Positions 1 to 9,996 of a stretch of DNA of 64,000 bases are shown here, one piece after another. Source of the DNA: Acidimicrobiia bacterium (GTDB lineage: Bacteria > Actinomycetota > Acidimicrobiia > Acidimicrobiales > Bin134). The number at the start of each line of letters is the position of its first letter. Positions within the stretch are counted from its first letter, which is position 1. The position numbers were made by a program, and so were the translations under genes. The stretch is taken from the NCBI GenBank assembly GCA_009842675.1, contig VYEX01000020.1, positions 25,021 to 89,020 on the forward strand. The letters are read 5' to 3'. The notes under the pieces were generated by a model. That model was given only the letters and a program-made list of their open reading frames with translations. It made no database searches and was not told the DNA's origin.

Positions 1-381
1 GCCGTCGGCGTCGATCACCGGACCGGTGGAGCCGATGGCTTCCAGCCGCTGGGCATAGTCGCTGGCCGCCAAAGTGAGGGTGGGCTCGGCGTTCGACAGT
101 ATGAAGGCCAGTTCGGGATCGGTGAGCTGAGTGTTCAACGGCACTGCCGCCGCGCCCAGGTATGCCACTGCCAGGTAGACGTCAAAGAAGACCAGGCCGT
201 TTTCAGCCATGAGCGCCACTCGATCACCCGGGCCCACCCCGGCGCTCTCGAGCCCAGTTGCCAGTCGGCGAACACGGTCCCGCAGCTCCACAAACGTGAC
301 CGATGGTCCTCCGTCGACCGCTACCGCAGTCCGCTGGGGGTAGAGCGCTGCGTCACGCTCCAACAGGTCGACAATCCGCAT
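1..381 (-). CDS. Acyl-CoA synthetase (AMP-forming), N-terminal part only
   Basis: This is the first 127 codons of a gene that runs off the left edge of the window. The ATG start is at 381 on the minus strand. The translation begins MRIVDLLERDAALYPQRTAV and contains GDRVALMAENG and the stretch AYLGAAAVPLNTQLTDPELA, which are typical of the N-terminal domain of ANL-family acyl/aryl-CoA ligases. These enzymes activate a carboxylate with ATP and then CoA. The P-loop and the C-terminal domain lie outside the window, so the substrate cannot be judged. There is no Shine-Dalgarno sequence; a TAGATT box lies 9 nt upstream of the ATG. Confidence 0.85.
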   Translation of the reverse strand, partial: MRIVDLLERDAALYPQRTAVAVDGGPSVTFVELRDRVRRLATGLESAGVGPGDRVALMAENGLVFFDVYLAVAYLGAAAVPLNTQLTDPELAFILSNAEPTLTLAASDYAQRLEAIGSTGPVIDADG

Positions 382-390
382 CAGGCCACC

Positions 391-396
391 AATCTA
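391..396 (-). promoter_or_regulatory. Candidate -10 box of the acyl-CoA synthetase gene
   Basis: TAGATT read on the minus strand, ending 9 nt before the ATG at 381. It fits the TAGNNT boxes seen just before several first genes in this window and would give a nearly leaderless transcript. Confidence 0.4.
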
Positions 397-427
397 AGCT
401 TCAGACTTCGAGGAGTTGGAGGGCGCT

Positions 428-1204
428 GTGGAATTGAAGGGCAAGAGGATCATCGTCACGGGGTGTGCGAGCGGGATGGGGGCGGCGACGGTCCGGGCCT
501 ATGTCAAGGCTGGTGCCCAGGTGGTGGGGATGGATATATCTGACGACGCGGGAAGGGCGGTGTGTGACGAGGCGGCGGCTGATGGGCCTGGCGAAATTGT
601 CTACGTGTCGGTTGACGTTGCCGATGGCGGTCGGGTGGAGGCAGCGTTCGCGGAGGCCGACGACTTTCTGGGCGGCCTGGATGCGCTGGCGCACCCGGCT
701 GCCATTCATGCGCCGTCTAAGGCGGGAGACGTCACCATTGATGATTGGGATCGGATGTTTGCGGTGAACGTGCGGGGCACTGTGCTCACCAACCAGGCGG
801 CCTACCACCGGCTCAAAGTTGCCGGAGGAGGGGCCATTGTCAATTTCGGATCCATCTCCGGACAGCGGGCTGAGCCGGAAGCGGCGGCCTATTCGGCATC
901 AAAGGGCGCAGTTCACGCTTGGACCCGCACCGCGGCCGGTGCCTGGGGGGCCGATGGTGTGCGGGTGAACGCCGTCCTTCCCGCCATCAGAACGCCCATG
1001 TTCCAGGCCTCCTGGGATCGGGCTACCGATGAGGAGCGAACCGAGAAGTTCTGGCGGAACATTCACAGCATCGCGCTGGGCCAGGAGTACGGCGACCCGG
1101 ATCGGGACCTCGGTCCGGTGATGGTGTTCTTGACCTCGGATGCGTCCCGGTTCATTACCGGCCAGCTCATCCCCGTGGATGGCGGACAGGGGAACGTGCG
1201 CTAA
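428..1204 (+). CDS. Short-chain dehydrogenase/reductase (SDR)
   Basis: A 258-residue classical-size SDR, an NAD(P)-dependent oxidoreductase. The dinucleotide-binding TGCASGMG is at residues 11-18 and the catalytic Tyr155-x3-Lys159 (YSASK) follows a Ser at about 143. I chose GTG at 428 because GGAGGG at 418-423 is a good ribosome-binding site; an in-frame TTG at 416 overlaps that site. The structural NNAG motif is replaced by HPAA, which is unusual but lies outside the catalytic triad. Its TAA overlaps the TAG of the convergent amidohydrolase gene by two bases. The substrate is unknown. Confidence 0.85.
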   Translation: MELKGKRIIVTGCASGMGAATVRAYVKAGAQVVGMDISDDAGRAVCDEAAADGPGEIVYVSVDVADGGRVEAAFAEADDFLGGLDALAHPAAIHAPSKAGDVTIDDWDRMFAVNVRGTVLTNQAAYHRLKVAGGGAIVNFGSISGQRAEPEAAAYSASKGAVHAWTRTAAGAWGADGVRVNAVLPAIRTPMFQASWDRATDEERTEKFWRNIHSIALGQEYGDPDRDLGPVMVFLTSDASRFITGQLIPVDGGQGNVR

Positions 1205-2202
1205 TCCAGGCGGTATGTGCGGGTTGCGGTGCCGGAGAACAGTTCGTCCTGCTCGGCATCGGAGTAGCTGTCGGCCATGATTTGGAAGGCGTTCCATAAC
1301 ACCGGATAGGTGAGGGTTTCGCGGTCGATTGGGTAGTTCGACTCGAACATGCATCGGTCGGGTCCGAAAGCGTCGATGCAGAATCGCACCGCGTCGGACC
1401 AGTAGGCGGCAACTTCTTCTGAGCCCGGTGGCACCGCCAGGTCGGCCCAACCCGTCCCAAACATGAAGTCCATTCCGATCCCGCCCACCTTGACCACGGC
1501 ATTTGGCTGGGCAGCCACGGCCAGCATTGACGCCCGCCAGTCGGCCCAGACCTGCTCGCGGCTGTTTCGATAGGGGCCCACGCCCAGGGGAGCCCCGAGG
1601 TGGCCGACCACCACCCTCAGCTCCGGAATGACCGCGGCCAACTCAGCCACCTCGGGCAGTTGAGGGTGAAAGAGCCAGGCATCGAAGGCCAAGTCCCGCT
1701 CAACCAGCGCGCGCAGCCCGGTCCGGAATTGGTCCGTGCTCATCATCTGGGGGAAGGGACTGCTGTGACCCTGGAGGACTTCAGAACTGGAATCCATGCC
1801 CGTCGTGTGGCGGATGCCGCATAGGCGTCCGCTGCTGGCGGCATCGTGGGCGTCAAGTACTTCGTTGAGGGAGTCGCCGAGCATCAAATCGGCGAAAGCG
1901 ACGAAGCCTGCGACGGGCGGTCCGTCGGCCGCATCCATGGCATCGGCCTGCGACACAGCGAAAACCGTCTCGCCCACCGGCTGCATATGTTTGGGCAGTG
2001 TCATGTCGTAGGAGGCCGCCGTCTCCACAAACACCGTTTTCGTGATGTTGTGGGAACCCGTGACGTTGTCCAAGTGGTGGGCGGCGAGATAGGTGAGGAA
2101 TCCCTCGTCGTAGAAGTGGTGATGGGGATCCACAATCGCCCGTCGGGGATCGATGGCGGTCTCAACCCGCTGAGCCAGCCAGTCGAAGCGATTGAAGTCC
2201 AT
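1201..2202 (-). CDS. Metal-dependent amidohydrolase (Amidohydro_2 / TIM-barrel type)
   Basis: A 333-residue protein of the Amidohydrolase_2 family, whose members hydrolyse or decarboxylate small cyclic or aromatic substrates. Near the N terminus DPHHHFYDE (His27-x-His29) supplies the HxH metal ligands. VVGHLGAP in the middle and FESNYPID near the C terminus match conserved family segments. The start ATG is at 2202. It faces the SDR gene tail to tail and is divergent from gap across about 136 bp. The substrate cannot be told from sequence. Confidence 0.8.
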   Translation of the reverse strand: MDFNRFDWLAQRVETAIDPRRAIVDPHHHFYDEGFLTYLAAHHLDNVTGSHNITKTVFVETAASYDMTLPKHMQPVGETVFAVSQADAMDAADGPPVAGFVAFADLMLGDSLNEVLDAHDAASSGRLCGIRHTTGMDSSSEVLQGHSSPFPQMMSTDQFRTGLRALVERDLAFDAWLFHPQLPEVAELAAVIPELRVVVGHLGAPLGVGPYRNSREQVWADWRASMLAVAAQPNAVVKVGGIGMDFMFGTGWADLAVPPGSEEVAAYWSDAVRFCIDAFGPDRCMFESNYPIDRETLTYPVLWNAFQIMADSYSDAEQDELFSGTATRTYRLD

Positions 2203-2338
2203 TATTCGGCTCCGGTTTCGTCGATTTTGGCGGTGGACCGGTTGGGGATGGCATCAGGCATCGAAACTCCTGCGAAACGCCCGCGAATGTCCCTATAGGT
2301 GCGCATTGTCACAGCGGGCCTACGTTAGTCTCAGCCGC

Positions 2339-3349
<1,011 letters not shown>

Positions 3350-3357
3350 TCACCGAG

Positions 3358-4480
3358 GTGCTGCCCACCCTTGAGACGCTGAGCGAGGCCCTCGGTGAGC
3401 TGGACGGTCGCCGGATCCTCCTGCGGGCTGATTTCAATGTCCCGCTTGACGCCGATGGACAGATTGCCGATGACTTCCGCATCAAGGCTGCCCTGCCCAC
3501 CATCCGGTGGCTAACTGGTCAGGGGGCCGCGGTTGTGGCGTGCAGCCACCTGGGCCGCCCCGACGGCGCGCCCGACCCCCGGTTTTCGATGGCGCCCGTT
3601 CAGGCCCGGTTGGGAGAGTTGGCCCCCGGCGTGGAGTTGCTGGAGAACCTGCGTTTCGACCCCGGGGAGACCGGCAACGACGACCGACTGGTCCAGCAGT
3701 TGGTCGACGGCTGTGATGGCTACGTGAACGATGCTTTCGGGGCGTCGCACCGGGCTCATGCCTCCATCGTGGGGCCGCCCGGCTATCTGCCCAGTGCCGC
3801 TGGGCGCCTGCTGGCCAGAGAGGTCGAAGTGCTGCTCGGTTTGCGATCCAAGCCCAAGCGGCCCTTCGTCGCCGTGCTGGGTGGGGCCAAAGTCAGCGAC
3901 AAGCTGGGGGTGATCGACGCCCTGCTGGAAACCGCCGATGAGGTGGTGATCGGCGGGGGGATGTGCTTCACCTTCTTGGCCGCTTTGGGCCACAGCGTGG
4001 GCGACTCACTTCTCCAGACAGACCAGATCGAAGCCTGCGGTCGGCTGCTGCAATCAGGGGCGCCCATCCGGTTGCCTTCCGACATCACCGCGCTGGCCCC
4101 GGGGGAACATGTGGTGCAGGCCGGTGTAGAGCTGCGACCCGACTGGCGGGGTCTGGACATCGGACCCGGTACCGCAGCCGAGTTCAGCGACCTCATCGCC
4201 GAGGCCGGCACCGTGTTGTGGAATGGCCCCATGGGGCTGTTCGAAGATCCAAGGTTCGCAGCCGGAACCAAGGTTGTGGCCCAAGCACTGGCCGATAGCC
4301 GGGCGTTCACCGTAGTGGGCGGGGGCGACAGCGCGGCGGCGGTCCGGCAGTTCGGCCTTGACCGGGAGATGGACCACGTTTCTACCGGCGGCGGCGCGTC
4401 GTTGGAGTTGATCGAACAGGGCGATTTGCCCGGCTTGAGGGCCCTGAGCGAATCCGTTGGCACTCGTGAGGAGGACAGAA

Positions 4481-4488
<8 letters not shown>
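3358..4488 (+). CDS. pgk: Phosphoglycerate kinase
   Basis: A 376-residue monomeric kinase that transfers the acyl phosphate of 1,3-bisphosphoglycerate to ADP. RADFNVPLD, the LGRPDG loop, GGAKVSDKLGVID, WNGPMGLFE and the nucleotide-binding GGGDSAAAV are all present. The start is set at GTG 3358, eight bases after the gap stop, because the protein aligns from about there; it lacks a clear ribosome-binding site and is probably translated by coupling to gap. Its last eight bases overlap the tpiA start. It is slightly short for the family (usually about 390-400), with no motif missing. Confidence 0.96.
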
Positions 4489-5257
<769 letters not shown>

Positions 5258-5317
5258 CAGGAAGCGGAGACCCCGCTTGGCGCGAATAGGTCTAGAGAGT
5301 TGGTTGCCTGAAGTGGT

Positions 5318-7183
5318 TCAGGTGATCTCGATGTCGTCCCACTCGACTTCGGTGCAGAGGCGGTGGTACTCCGGGCCGTACCAGGGGGCGCTCATCTGAA
5401 GTCGGTTGTGGGTGGAGTTGACGTAGTAGTTGTTGCCCGGCGATCCCATGTCGTGCATGAGCAGGAGCTTGGAAGCCTCCTTGTCCAGCGCTTCGTTGTA
5501 GCGCTCGTAGGCGTCCATCGTGACCTCGACGCTTGACTTGCCCTCTTCGAGCATTCGCACGATGCACTGGCCGGCGTAGCCCGACCACACCTGATACCAG
5601 ATGGGAAGTCCGGTGCCGCCCGACAGGGGCTGGGAGTTGGGGCCGTACAGCATGAACATGTTGGGGAACTTCGGCACCATCATGCTGATGTAGGCCCGGG
5701 GGCCGTCTTTCGACCAGAAGTCGTGCACATTGAGGCCGTCTCGGCCGATGTAGTCGGCTGGATACAAGAACTGGACGATCTCGAAGCCGATGGCGGTGAT
5801 GACGGCGTCCACCTCGTGAAGAGTTCCGTCGGCGGTCTCAATGCCCTCGGGGGTGAACCGGGCGATCGGGTCGGTGATCAGCTCGACGTTGTCGCGGGTT
5901 AGGGCCCGGTACCAGCCGTTGTCCACCACGGGGCGCCGGGAGAAGGGGGCATAGTCGGGGATGAGCCGATCCACGAGGTCTGGGTCGTTGTCGGTCTGCT
6001 CGTGGATGTAGTTGGTGAGGAACGAGCGAAGCTGGTCGTTCACCTCGTTCCAATAGCCACCGGCCGCCTGCCACTCCTCATCGGGGATCAGCTGGTCGTG
6101 GGTCTTGAACAGGGCCGCGATGGCCATGTACCGCCACCAGTTCCAGTAGCCCGGGAAGTTGTCGAGCAGCCATCGGACCTCGGGCTCAATGGGCTGCCCG
6201 TACTTGGGCCGAGGGCTGATCCACTGCTTGGAGCGCTGGAAGACGTACACCTGCTCGGCCTCTTCGGCGACGGGGGAGAGGAGCTGCACTCCGGTCGAGC
6301 CGTTGCCGATGACGGCGATTCGGTCGCCGCGGTAGTCGTAGTCCTCTGGCCATTGGGACGGGTGGATGACCCGGCCGGGGAAGTCCTCCAGGCCTTCGAA
6401 ATTGGGGGTTCTCTGGTTGGCGAAGGCGCCGACCGCGTTGATCACGACGTTTGCCTCGATGGTCTCGGTGCCATCGGGGGTGTCGGCATCGAGCACCCAG
6501 ACGTCGCGTTCCTCGTCGAAGGTGGCCCGCTTCAGGTCGTGATCGAACCGGGTGTTGTCGTACATACCGTACTTGCGAGCGATGTGGAGCAGGTATTCCC
6601 GCACGTACTGGCCCTTTCCGAAGTACTCGGGCCACGGGTAGTTCTTCTCGAAGGCGAACTCGTAGGTGATCGAGATGGTGTCCACCCGGATGTCGGGGTA
6701 GCGGTGCCGGCTCCAGGTGCCGCCCGGCTCGGATCGGCGCTCGAGGATGACGTAGGGGATTCCCAGCAGTTCCATCTGAATGCCCGCGGCCAGCCCGCTG
6801 AAACCGCTACCGATGATCGCCACTCGGAAGCCCTCGGGAATTTCAGGCTTGCCGTTGGTCCAGTCGACTGTCCAGGGGAAGGGCTTGAAGGCCATCAGCT
6901 CGCGCCGGGACTCAAATTCCAAGTCGCCCATATCCTCTTTGGTGGCCAAGTTCATCAGCTGGCGAAGACGGGGCTGCGGCGGTTCCTCGGGCATCCCGGG
7001 TCCGGCGTTCTCCTCCAGCCAGGCCACCGTCTTGGCAATCAGCAGCTCGCGCTGGTCATCGTCGAGCTCCAGCATTCTCGGCAGTGCCGCTATCTCGGGA
7101 TCGTCGGTGTGGTGGAACAGCGCCACTCGCACCGCGTCTAAATCGGCCAATTCCACTGCCCTGCGAATGAAGTCCGAATCCAT
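5318..7183 (-). CDS. Flavin-containing Baeyer-Villiger-type monooxygenase
   Basis: A 621-residue class B flavoprotein monooxygenase. FAD-binding GSGFSG is at residues 125-130. The Baeyer-Villiger fingerprint FxGxxxHxxxWP is exact at residues 268-279 (FPGRVIHPSQWP). The NADPH-binding GNGSTG is at 293-298. The roughly 120-residue N-terminal extension before the FAD domain, and the overall length, resemble the 4-hydroxyacetophenone monooxygenase branch, which converts aryl ketones to esters using NADPH and O2. The substrate is inferred only at that level. The gene is antisense to tpiA and secG and sits between them, followed by its own 60-bp tail to tpiA. Confidence 0.9.
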   Translation of the reverse strand: MDSDFIRRAVELADLDAVRVALFHHTDDPEIAALPRMLELDDDQRELLIAKTVAWLEENAGPGMPEEPPQPRLRQLMNLATKEDMGDLEFESRRELMAFKPFPWTVDWTNGKPEIPEGFRVAIIGSGFSGLAAGIQMELLGIPYVILERRSEPGGTWSRHRYPDIRVDTISITYEFAFEKNYPWPEYFGKGQYVREYLLHIARKYGMYDNTRFDHDLKRATFDEERDVWVLDADTPDGTETIEANVVINAVGAFANQRTPNFEGLEDFPGRVIHPSQWPEDYDYRGDRIAVIGNGSTGVQLLSPVAEEAEQVYVFQRSKQWISPRPKYGQPIEPEVRWLLDNFPGYWNWWRYMAIAALFKTHDQLIPDEEWQAAGGYWNEVNDQLRSFLTNYIHEQTDNDPDLVDRLIPDYAPFSRRPVVDNGWYRALTRDNVELITDPIARFTPEGIETADGTLHEVDAVITAIGFEIVQFLYPADYIGRDGLNVHDFWSKDGPRAYISMMVPKFPNMFMLYGPNSQPLSGGTGLPIWYQVWSGYAGQCIVRMLEEGKSSVEVTMDAYERYNEALDKEASKLLLMHDMGSPGNNYYVNSTHNRLQMSAPWYGPEYHRLCTEVEWDDIEIT

Positions 7184-7237
7184 GCCGGAAATTGTTGCAG
7201 AGCGGAGTGGGAATTCTTTAGTCCACAGGTGGGAGGT

Positions 7238-8344
7238 TTATCCCGGAGTCTCGGAGAACAGGGTTGTGTACACCTCGCGGGTCTCCGCAGTGGACAGGCC
7301 CGCGCCCAGGTACAGGTTGTCGATGTGGATCTCCCAGTGAAGGTGAGGGTCGGTGTAAAAGTCACCGTTGGCGGCCGCGTGGGTGCCGCGATTTCCGATC
7401 TCGCCCACTCGCTGTCCCGCTTGGATCGTCTGGCCGACGCGAATATCAGGATCGACATTGTGGAGATGGGCGTAGACCGTCACAACATGGCCGAGGAACA
7501 GGAAATCACCGTGGTCGATTACTACGAAGTTGCCGTAGAGCGTCAACAGCGTGAAGGGGGGAGTGGCTTGCAGCCGTTCTGCGATGCCGAGCAGCTCATC
7601 TCGATCGTCGGAATCGGGGTCTTGGTAGTTGCCCACCGCTAGGACGACCCGCCCGTCGAGGGCGGCCACCGCAGAGCGCCCCAGCGAGAAGCATTGGAAG
7701 TCCACGCCTTGGTGGATCCCGGATCGGTAGGCCCGGGGGGCGTTGGGCATCAGATCGGGATTGGAGAGCGGTGACGTGCAGTCGCTGGGAGGAGTCGTGA
7801 GGGGCGCCAAAGCTTCGGCGATCGCCAGAGCCTCTTCATAGGTTGGCGGCGCTTGGTCCAGAACGACCACGACCGGCGTAGGGGAGGGATCCGGGAAGGC
7901 TGGAGCGGCGTTAGCGTCGTCTGAAGGGTTGCCGGCGGTTGATTCCTGATTCGATTCGGAAGTGCTAGAAGTCGATTCTGGATCATCCGGCGAGTCGCCT
8001 GATTCGCTGGATGGCGCGCCTTCTCCGGCCTCCGGTTCGTCAGGTGTCGTTGAGGAGTCGGTCTCAGAGGAATCGGCAGAAGATGTCGCGGGGGCATCGT
8101 CTGCACTGTCGGACCACCAGATTTGCGATATCAGTATTCCGACAGCGAAAGCCACGGCCAGGGCGGCAATCGACAGAAGCACTCGACCCGATTTGAGGCT
8201 CCTCAGGCCCTTGGCAGTCCATCGGGCGATCCATCGGAGGGATGCGACTAGGCCATTTCCGATGCCCTTGAGGCTCCTGGCACCGCGTTTCCCCAGCCAG
8301 CGGAAGGGCGCGGCCAATCTACTCCTGATGCCCGTGAATCTCAT
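7238..8344 (-). CDS. Membrane-anchored M23 (LytM/NlpD-like) peptidase
   Basis: A 368-residue protein in four parts. Residues 1-53 are a strongly basic, amphipathic Arg/Lys/Trp-rich segment with an internal repeat (SLKGIGNGL... / GLRSLKSG). Residues 54-75 are a hydrophobic membrane anchor. About 80 residues of Ser/Asp/Glu/Pro-rich linker follow, then an M23 domain with HQGVD (HxxxD) and HLHWEIH (HxH), the zinc ligands. Such enzymes cut peptidoglycan cross-bridges or activate amidases outside the membrane. The frame stays open upstream to 8503 into secG, so I use the ATG at 8344. It is divergent from secG. Confidence 0.85.
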   Translation of the reverse strand: MRFTGIRSRLAAPFRWLGKRGARSLKGIGNGLVASLRWIARWTAKGLRSLKSGRVLLSIAALAVAFAVGILISQIWWSDSADDAPATSSADSSETDSSTTPDEPEAGEGAPSSESGDSPDDPESTSSTSESNQESTAGNPSDDANAAPAFPDPSPTPVVVVLDQAPPTYEEALAIAEALAPLTTPPSDCTSPLSNPDLMPNAPRAYRSGIHQGVDFQCFSLGRSAVAALDGRVVLAVGNYQDPDSDDRDELLGIAERLQATPPFTLLTLYGNFVVIDHGDFLFLGHVVTVYAHLHNVDPDIRVGQTIQAGQRVGEIGNRGTHAAANGDFYTDPHLHWEIHIDNLYLGAGLSTAETREVYTTLFSETPG

Positions 8345-8420
8345 GGAGTCCCAGTTCCCCAACCATGCGAACCAGGAGACTACACGGGTGTTGGGTGGGT
8401 CTGTGGGGCAGTCGAACGGG

Positions 8421-8426
8421 TAGAAT
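8421..8426 (+). promoter_or_regulatory. Candidate -10 box for secG
   Basis: TAGAAT ends 8 nt before the GTG start of secG. No ribosome-binding site lies between, so the mRNA would start at or just before the initiation codon. I see no convincing -35 hexamer. Confidence 0.45.
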
Positions 8427-8434
8427 CGTCGGCT

Positions 8435-8668
8435 GTGACCATCGCGCTTGTGGTGATTGACGTTGTTTCCGCGTTGGGGCTGCTGCTTCTGGTGCTGCTG
8501 CACAGCGGCCGGGGCGGCGGCCTCTCAGACATGTTCGGCGGCGGCTTCGGCACGCAGGCCGCTGGGTCGACGGTCATTGAGAAAAATCTCGACCGGCTCA
8601 CCATCGTGGCCGCGTTGATCTTTTCCTTCTCCACTCTGGCTCTGGCCCTGCTGCTGGACTCCAGCTAG
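8435..8668 (+). CDS. secG: Preprotein translocase subunit SecG
   Basis: A 77-residue inner-membrane protein with two hydrophobic segments (about residues 3-22 and 55-73). They flank the cytoplasmic loop LLHSGRGGGLSDMFGGG and the conserved AGSTVIEKNLDRLT. SecG stimulates the SecYEG protein export channel. The start is GTG at 8435, preceded by a -10-like TAGAAT and no ribosome-binding site, so translation is probably leaderless. The usual actinobacterial neighbour upstream (tpiA) is 3.2 kb away because of the two minus-strand genes. Confidence 0.93.
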   Translation: MTIALVVIDVVSALGLLLLVLLHSGRGGGLSDMFGGGFGTQAAGSTVIEKNLDRLTIVAALIFSFSTLALALLLDSS

Positions 8669-8690
8669 CCCCGGGCCGCTGGCCGCTGGT

Positions 8691-9797
8691 TTGGACTTCG
8701 CGCTCACTCCCGAGTTGCTGGAACTGCGCGACCGGGCGCGAGCCGTGGCCGCTGACGGGGTGGCCCGATTCGGGCGGCACAACGATTCGTGGATCAACGG
8801 CTACTCCAAGGAGTTCGCCCGGATCATTGCCGCTGAGGGTTGGATCGGCATGGGGTGGCCGACTGAGTACGGAGGAAGGGGTAGGCCGCCCATAGAACGG
8901 CTGATCGTGGCCGAAGAGATGATCAGCGCTGGTGCCCCGGTGGCTGCCATGTGGTTTGCCGATAGGCAGATGGGCCCAACGCTGATCGCCTACGGCACCG
9001 AGCAGCAGAAAACCGAGTTTCTCCCCACAATGCTGTCGGGGGAGTCCACCTGGTGCATCGGGATGAGCGAGCCCGATGCCGGCTCCGATTTGGCCTCGAT
9101 CTCCACTCGGGCGGTGCGAGAGGGCGACCAATTCGTGATCGACGGCCAGAAGATCTGGACCAGCTTCGGACATGTGGCCGACTACTGCTATCTGATCTGC
9201 CGCACCAGCGACGAGGGGCCTCCCCATCGGGGGGTCAGCGAGATCATCGTGCCCATGGACACCCCGGGCATCGAAGTGCGCCCGATAACGGACATGATCG
9301 CCAACCGGCATTTCTGCGAAATTTACTTCACCGGAGTTCGGGTGCCGGCTACCAACTTGGTGGGCACCGAGGGCGATGCCTTCAAGCAGACCATGGTGCA
9401 ACTGGCCCACGAGCGCGGCGGCATCGACCGACTGGTGTCCAACCGGGTGCTGTTCTTGCACGCCCGGTCGGCAGCCGACCGATCTGACCCCCGAGTCCGC
9501 CAACAAATCGCCCAACTGGAGACGGAATATCGGGTGGGCCGATTGCTGGTGTATCGGGAGGTGCTGGGTCAGGCCCCGGCCGGGTTCAGCGCGGCCACCA
9601 AGGCCTTCTGCACCGAGCACGAGCAGCGGGTCGCCCAGTTCGCCGCTGCGTCCCTCGGGCCGGCAGCCCTGCTCGACGACCAATGGACCAGGGGAATCTG
9701 CTACGCCGCCTCGTACACCATCGCCGGCGGTACCTCCAACGTCATGCGCAACATCCTGGGCGAAAGGGTGCTCGGACTGCCCCGCGAGCCCCGGTAA
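8691..9797 (+). CDS. Acyl-CoA dehydrogenase family protein
   Basis: A 368-residue FAD-dependent acyl-CoA dehydrogenase that introduces a double bond into an acyl-CoA. The N terminus MDFALTPELLELRDRARA, the flavin-contacting WCIGMSEPDAGSDLAS and the C-terminal IAGGTSNVMRNILGERVLGLPR are family hallmarks. The start appears to be TTG at 8691, 22 nt after the secG stop, with only a poor ribosome-binding site, so it may be read by coupling or be cotranscribed with secG. The acyl substrate is unknown. Confidence 0.85.
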   Translation: MDFALTPELLELRDRARAVAADGVARFGRHNDSWINGYSKEFARIIAAEGWIGMGWPTEYGGRGRPPIERLIVAEEMISAGAPVAAMWFADRQMGPTLIAYGTEQQKTEFLPTMLSGESTWCIGMSEPDAGSDLASISTRAVREGDQFVIDGQKIWTSFGHVADYCYLICRTSDEGPPHRGVSEIIVPMDTPGIEVRPITDMIANRHFCEIYFTGVRVPATNLVGTEGDAFKQTMVQLAHERGGIDRLVSNRVLFLHARSAADRSDPRVRQQIAQLETEYRVGRLLVYREVLGQAPAGFSAATKAFCTEHEQRVAQFAAASLGPAALLDDQWTRGICYAASYTIAGGTSNVMRNILGERVLGLPREPR

Positions 9798-9954
9798 ATA
9801 GCCTGCCTGCCTGTTCTAGCGAAATGGTCTTCGCCGAACAGCTTGCGAAGCTACTCGACCGGAAGGAAGAACACTGACGCACAGCACAGGCGATCCCCCC
9901 AAGCGATTACCTGCCGCAGAGCAGGTCTTCGCGGCAGTGGTCGTGGATGCCTGC
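9798..9954. other. Intergenic region with an inverted repeat upstream of phnD
   Basis: No gene is supported here, though a 17-codon reading frame (9824-9877) is open. CTGCCGC at 9911-9917 and GCGGCAG at 9931-9937 form a perfect 7-bp inverted repeat with a 13-nt loop. It could end transcription from the acyl-CoA dehydrogenase or act as an operator, since it lies where the -35 region of the phnD promoter would be. There is no U-rich tail. Confidence 0.4.
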
Positions 9955-9960
9955 TAGGGT
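9955..9960 (+). promoter_or_regulatory. Candidate -10 box of the phnDCE operon
   Basis: TAGGGT preceded by TGC, an extended -10 form, about 36 nt before the chosen phnD start. The resulting mRNA would have a short leader containing the ribosome-binding site AGGGGG. Confidence 0.45.
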
Positions 9961-9996
9961 CGCTTCCATTCATCGCTCTACATGAGGGGGCTTGCG

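Noticed and set aside
6002..7141. A 379-codon plus-strand reading frame opposite the monooxygenase gene
   Set aside because: It mirrors the antisense of a clear flavoprotein and has no recognisable domain; high-GC genes often leave such open antisense frames.
8598..9683. A 361-codon minus-strand reading frame opposite the acyl-CoA dehydrogenase
   Set aside because: Shadow of a well-supported gene, with no motif and no ribosome-binding site.
9824..9877. A 17-codon reading frame upstream of phnD
   Set aside because: Too short, no ribosome-binding site and no similarity to a known leader peptide.
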